DNA from: Lentisphaerota bacterium
Lineage (GTDB): Bacteria; Verrucomicrobiota; Kiritimatiellia; RFP12; UBA1067
Assembly: GCA_015061665.1 (NCBI GenBank)
Contig: SUWC01000030.1
Location: forward strand, 1 to 34,256
DNA length: 34,256 nt
Direction of reading: 5' to 3'
Shown here one piece after another: positions 33,338-34,256 of the stretch (positions are counted from its first letter, which is position 1; every line of letters begins with the position of its first letter). Below the pieces are notes generated by a model. That model was not told the DNA's origin and made no database searches. It saw only the letters and a program-made list of their open reading frames with translations. The translations under genes were made by a program, and so were the position numbers.

Positions 33338-34054
33338 CTACGCTCCCCTTCCCTGGTACTCGTTCGCGATGCGTCCCGTAAGCTCGTCGGCAAACCCCTC
33401 CATGTCGCTCGAAAGCGCACGGATTATCCCGTTCATGTGGTTGAAGAAGACTACGCCGATGATCGCGACGATGAGTCCGACGACCGTCGTGACCAGCGCC
33501 GAAGAAATGGACGGCGCGATCGTCGCAAGGTTCGCGCTCTGCGCGGCCCCCATGTCGGCAAATGCGTCCAGAACGCCCCACACCGTGCCGAGGAGCCCGA
33601 GCATCGGCGCCATCGAGACGACGGTCTGGATTATGCCCATGCCCTTTTCTATCTTGAGCTCCTCCTCCTGGAGCGCGTGCTCGCACGTGCTGCGGACAAG
33701 CTCGATTTCGTGGGGACTGAGCGCAGACGGCTGGGGGCTTGGCTGCACGCCGCCCACGACGCGAAGCTCCGGCGTTATCATGCGTATAAGGCGCTCGCAC
33801 GTCTCCTTGTAGATCGTCTCTATTCCGTCAGTGATCGCGGGACGGCGCTTCACGTAGTAGCCGAGAACGTCGCCGAACGTCGAGAAGTCGCGCAGAAAGC
33901 GGCGCGTTATGGACGTAAGGAACGCCAGCTCGCGCCACTTGCCGATTATGACGGCAATCATGACGATTGAGCCAAGAACCTGGATGGCGACAATCGCCTG
34001 CCCCATCAGATTCGACTTGAAAAAGCCCTCTACAAGTGAATTTGCAATCAGCAT
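33338..34054 (-). CDS. exbB: ExbB/TolQ-family proton channel protein
   Basis: A 238-residue inner-membrane protein with three helices: near residues 17-39 (GQAIVAIQVLGSIVMIAVIIG), then KGMGIIQTVVSMAPMLGLLGTVWGVLDAF and the last, SSALVTTVVGLIVAIIGVVFFNHM. LGLLGTVWG and ISSALVTT are family signatures. GGAG stands 8 nt before the ATG at 34054. The cytoplasmic region holds QPSPQPSALSPH, encoded by a heptad-like repeat. First gene of a five-gene operon exbB-exbD-tonB-batD-like-aminotransferase. Confidence 0.92.
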   Translation of the reverse strand: MLIANSLVEGFFKSNLMGQAIVAIQVLGSIVMIAVIIGKWRELAFLTSITRRFLRDFSTFGDVLGYYVKRRPAITDGIETIYKETCERLIRMITPELRVVGGVQPSPQPSALSPHEIELVRSTCEHALQEEELKIEKGMGIIQTVVSMAPMLGLLGTVWGVLDAFADMGAAQSANLATIAPSISSALVTTVVGLIVAIIGVVFFNHMNGIIRALSSDMEGFADELTGRIANEYQGRGA

Positions 34055-34082
34055 CTCGTTTCTCCGGTACTCAATTGACTGT

Positions 34083-34088
34083 ATTATA
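34083..34088 (-). promoter_or_regulatory. -10 box of the exbB operon
   Basis: A TATAAT on the minus strand, 28 nt before the ATG at 34054. No good -35 is seen; neither palindromic nor direct-repeat operators of the sugar promoters are present here. Confidence 0.55.
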
Positions 34089-34134
34089 CCACAATTCGGG
34101 CGGAGAATGTATGCCAATCGCAAAAACTGTACGG

Positions 34135-34196
34135 CCAACGCATTAAAAGCCGATCCTTCCCCTTCGGGGCCCCTGGATCGTTTTTTAATGCGTTGG
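34135..34196. terminator. Long inverted repeat, bidirectional terminator or mobile hairpin
   Basis: Outer arms CCAACGCATTAAAA (34135-34148) and TTTTAATGCGTTGG (34183-34196), a middle stem CGATCC/GGATCG and an inner CCCC-TTC-GGGG make a 62-bp hairpin. On the plus strand GGATCG is followed by TTTTTT, as in an intrinsic terminator; the AT arms would serve the minus strand as well. The remaining 60 bp to the window edge show only a CAGCAGCCAGCAG repeat. Confidence 0.6.
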
Positions 34197-34256
34197 AAGT
34201 GTCTCAGCAACCAGCAGCCAGCAGCGCAGTGTCCAATCCGAATGGTCGTGGCGCGT

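Overview
The window looks like an accessory carbohydrate-utilisation region of a Gram-negative, high-GC bacterium. ExbB/ExbD/TonB homologues and signal peptides indicate an outer membrane. XylR-type regulators (sugar-binding domain plus AraC HTH), secreted beta-strand-repeat proteins with W-x-G-x-G motifs, and many esterases and glycosidases suggest the Verrucomicrobiota/Kiritimatiellota/Lentisphaerota group, perhaps a gut lineage. That placement is inference; no rRNA gene is present.

Layout, left to right. (1) 1-3620, uronate module: the 5' part of glucuronate isomerase (uxaC) runs off the left edge. A sodium:solute symporter lies upstream in the same operon, and a XylR-type regulator is divergent. 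(2) 3714-9407, fucose module: fucU and fucI, a REP-associated tyrosine transposase (RAYT) with three clusters of REP-like hairpin repeats, a secreted alpha/beta hydrolase and a second XylR-type regulator. (3) 9441-28884, hemicellulose module: an overlapping four-gene operon (esterase-GH43 fusion, CE7-like esterase, GH5 glycosidase, acetylxylan-esterase-like hydrolase), two very large secreted beta-strand-repeat proteins, and an operon of a repeat-protein/esterase fusion plus a free paralogous esterase. (4) 28923-34196, envelope operon: exbB, exbD, tonB-like, a BatD-like double-domain protein and a DegT-family aminotransferase.

The most striking content is regulatory. Four promoters in module 3 each carry an 18-bp imperfect palindrome (ideal ATTACCC-N4-GGGTAAT) exactly 22 nt upstream of the -10 hexamer, which defines a local regulon of four transcription units. 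The fucose and uronate promoters instead carry tandem direct repeats with a 23-bp period, as expected for AraC/XylR-type regulators, with a different sequence for each module. Several genes have their start codon only 6-7 nt after a TATAAT-like box, suggesting leaderless mRNAs.

Working model (inference): the large secreted proteins hold or sense plant or mucus glycans, and the exported esterases and GH43/GH5 enzymes strip acetyl or feruloyl groups and cut arabinoxylan-like chains. Uronate and fucose released from such glycans would be catabolised through UxaC and FucI/FucU. No tRNA, rRNA, CRISPR array or recognisable riboswitch was seen.
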